Shown: positions 6,130-7,215 of the stretch, in pieces
Numbering within the stretch: the first letter of the stretch is position 1
How the letters are laid out: each line of letters opens with the position of its first letter
From: Thiomicrorhabdus sp.
Lineage (GTDB): Bacteria; Pseudomonadota; Gammaproteobacteria; Thiomicrospirales; Thiomicrospiraceae
Direction: 5' to 3'
Assembly: GCA_021648185.1 (NCBI GenBank)
Contig: JAKITH010000055.1
Coordinates: 1 to 7,215, forward strand
Length of the DNA: 7,215 bases
Program-made: the position numbers and the translations under genes
Notes under the pieces: model-generated
Database searches by the model: none
What the model was told of the DNA's origin: nothing
The model's input: only the letters and a program-made list of their open reading frames with translations

Positions 6130-6206
6130 GTTCCACTGCTGAGCAAGCAGCTTAGAAATATATATAAATCTTTTTTTATTTTACTGCCGCACAGGCAGCT
6201 TAGAAA
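6130..6206 (+). CRISPR. Type I-F CRISPR-like unit A (two repeats, 20-nt guide)
   Basis: Two repeats match the enterobacterial-type I-F repeat, whose parts are GTTC, ACTGCC, loop GTACA, GGCAG and handle CTTAGAAA. The first (6130-6158, 29 nt) has an extra C and a changed hairpin, CTGCT-GAGCA-AGCAG. Its closing base pair has changed on both sides, C-G to T-A, so the 5-bp stem and 5-nt loop survive. The second (6179-6206) has CTGCC-GCACA-GGCAG and an intact handle. The intervening 20-nt sequence (6159-6178) is almost pure A/T and includes T7, which might end transcription after the first hairpin. The usual I-F spacer is 32 nt. This is read as a crRNA-like RNA gene or mini-array, not a normal array. 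Confidence 0.75.
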
Positions 6207-6250
6207 ATGTAATAGTGATTATATATAGTCGATGCAATTTATATATTTTC

Positions 6251-6259
6251 TGCTACAAT
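6251..6259 (+). promoter_or_regulatory. Extended -10 promoter of CRISPR-like unit B
   Basis: TG-C-TACAAT is an extended -10 with five of six -10 bases. No -35 is visible, which extended -10 promoters can tolerate. It ends 7 nt before the hairpin block ACTGC at 6266, the same offset as in unit A. Confidence 0.5.
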
Positions 6260-6261
6260 GC

Positions 6262-6328
6262 CGGTACTGCTGGAAGGCAGCTTAGAAAATGTAATAATGC
6301 TTCTATATATTCACTGCCGTACAGGCAG
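6262..6328 (+). CRISPR. Type I-F CRISPR-like unit B (two repeats, 20-nt guide)
   Basis: The first repeat (about 6262-6288) keeps the handle CTTAGAAA but has a shortened hairpin, CTGCT-GGAA-GGCAG. The stem is still 5 bp if the closing T-G wobble is counted, and the loop is a GNRA-type tetraloop. The 20-nt guide is 6289-6308. The last repeat (6309-6328) matches 19 of the first 20 consensus bases, including the exact hairpin CTGCC-GTACA-GGCAG, but lacks the handle; it ends one base before the cas3 stop triplet on the other strand. The 24 bases following the handles at 6207-6230 and 6289-6312 agree at 20 positions, including the first eight, ATGTAATA. The handle-to-next-hairpin distance is 24 nt, as in unit A. 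Confidence 0.75.
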
Positions 6329-7215
6329 TTATTCCTTGGTAAGCCCTAACTGCTCGTTATAAAAGAATTTTTGAGTAGTTAGAGGCTCTCCATAAGTCGG
6401 CAAATTTATTTCGCCATAAATTAATGCCGTATTTTCCAAGTCTAATTTTAGCTGTTCTGCTTGTTGAGTTATCAGCCTGGCATAATTTCGTTTAAACCAC
6501 AAATTCTGCAGTTCCGACTCACTGAGTGAAACATGGGTGATATTGTCTTTACCCACTTCAACCGCATTACCCTTAACATCCTTTTCTAAAAAGGCATTTT
6601 CAATAGTTAAAAACACTGTTAAATCTTTACTTTTGTTACCTCTAAAACGTACGTATTGTTGAGGTAAAGCCGTCAGCCACCAATCACTCTCTAGCCAGCC
6701 TTGCATAGATTCAGGGCCTTTAGATTCATAGTTAGTTAATAGTTGATGAATTACTTTATGTTCTAAATCTGCAAGTTCTGATGATTTGGTTTTTTTGATT
6801 CTGTTGGTTGCATCTAATTTTTCGGCTAATTCCGTTGTGTTTACCAACTTATTCAAGTCATAGGTTGTTAAGTCATTTTTATCATTTTGATAACCAGGCC
6901 ATTTAAAAGCAATTTTTTTACCTTCTGTTTTTAAGGCTCGATAGTTGTACTTCATAATGGCAATGTTTGGCTCAATCACTTCTCTTTCTCTATGTCTAAG
7001 CACTCTACCTGCTAGCTGAATAAACGAACGGAAAGATGAGGGTTCTATCACTGCCCAATCAAAATCATGATCTCTACCTACTTCTTCTACTGGTGTGGCG
7101 ACCAATACAAAGATGATGTTTTTAACTTTTGAATTATCAATATGGCCCTTGATCACTTCATCCTCTAAAATATTCTTTTCCCATTCTTTCGTCCGTTTTA
7201 ATATTTTCTCCCAGT
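6329..7215 (-). CDS. cas3: Cas3 (type I-F Cas2-3), C-terminal part
   Basis: The reading frame is open to the right edge, so the 5' part of the gene is outside the window; 294 residues are visible. ATPVEEVGRDHDFDW (39-53 of the visible part) is helicase motif V, and QLAGRVLRHR (66-75) is the motif VI arginine finger. Both are in the form typical of the type I-F Cas3, which is usually fused to Cas2. The protein unwinds and degrades DNA recruited by the Csy surveillance complex. The GTG at 7156 is an internal codon, not the start. The remainder is the accessory C-terminal region of Cas3; it ends QLGLTKE at TAA 6331-6329, which may be a natural terminus. In canonical I-F operons csy1 follows at once; here the next sequence is the crRNA-like unit B, read in the opposite direction, so csy1-csy4 are absent or displaced. 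Confidence 0.9.
   Translation of the reverse strand, partial: WEKILKRTKEWEKNILEDEVIKGHIDNSKVKNIIFVLVATPVEEVGRDHDFDWAVIEPSSFRSFIQLAGRVLRHREREVIEPNIAIMKYNYRALKTEGKKIAFKWPGYQNDKNDLTTYDLNKLVNTTELAEKLDATNRIKKTKSSELADLEHKVIHQLLTNYESKGPESMQGWLESDWWLTALPQQYVRFRGNKSKDLTVFLTIENAFLEKDVKGNAVEVGKDNITHVSLSESELQNLWFKRNYARLITQQAEQLKLDLENTALIYGEINLPTYGEPLTTQKFFYNEQLGLTKE

Noticed and set aside
6130..6328. An ordinary I-F CRISPR array
   Set aside because: Repeat starts are irregularly spaced (gaps of 20, about 55 and 20 nt), the post-handle sequences resemble each other, and the diverged repeats are the first of each pair rather than only the terminal one.

Overview
The window looks like accessory DNA from an AT-rich gammaproteobacterium. 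The evidence is a type I-F Cas2-3 helicase end, I-F style CRISPR repeats, a MobC/MOBP mobilization pair, ArdC and a plasmid-type topoisomerase III. The host could be a marine Vibrio/Shewanella/Photobacterium-like lineage or an enterobacterium; the genus cannot be read from the sequence. A plasmid or an integrated mobilizable island fits equally well.

Layout, left to right. (1) 1-454: a small acidic ORF (70-225) behind a ten-G run, then a hairpin-rich leader. (2) 455-1507: ardC, an anti-restriction protein that helps incoming DNA establish itself. (3) 1517-1604: first copy of an 88-bp imperfect palindrome containing a perfect DnaA box. (4) 1697-3973: topB, a type IA topoisomerase III. (5) 4037-4124: second copy of the 88-bp palindrome, lying between the converging 3' ends of topB and the relaxase gene. 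(6) 5572-4126, minus strand: mobC and a MOBP-type relaxase, one nucleotide apart, preceded by a large palindromic region (5594-5664) that is a good oriT candidate. (7) 5665-6328: no intact gene; palindromes, a broken IS256-family transposase remnant (5933-6060), and two tandem I-F CRISPR-like units. (8) 6329-7215, minus strand: the 3' part of cas3 (cas2-3), continuing past the right edge.

How it works together. ArdC, TopB, MobC, the relaxase and the putative oriT form a compact mobilization and establishment module that probably relies on a conjugation apparatus encoded elsewhere. On the right, cas3 is not followed by csy1 as in a canonical I-F operon. It runs into two short crRNA-like units on the opposite strand. 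Each unit has an extended -10 promoter ending exactly 7 nt before the hairpin, a diverged first repeat that still folds, the CTTAGAAA crRNA handle, exactly 24 nt, then a near-consensus second hairpin. The guides would be 20 nt, 12 nt (two 6-nt Cas7 steps) shorter than the usual 32-nt I-F spacer. This is the strongest candidate for an undescribed system: small crRNA-like regulatory RNAs (CreA/CreR-like) or RNA mimics of I-F repeats (Racr-like), rather than an ordinary array.
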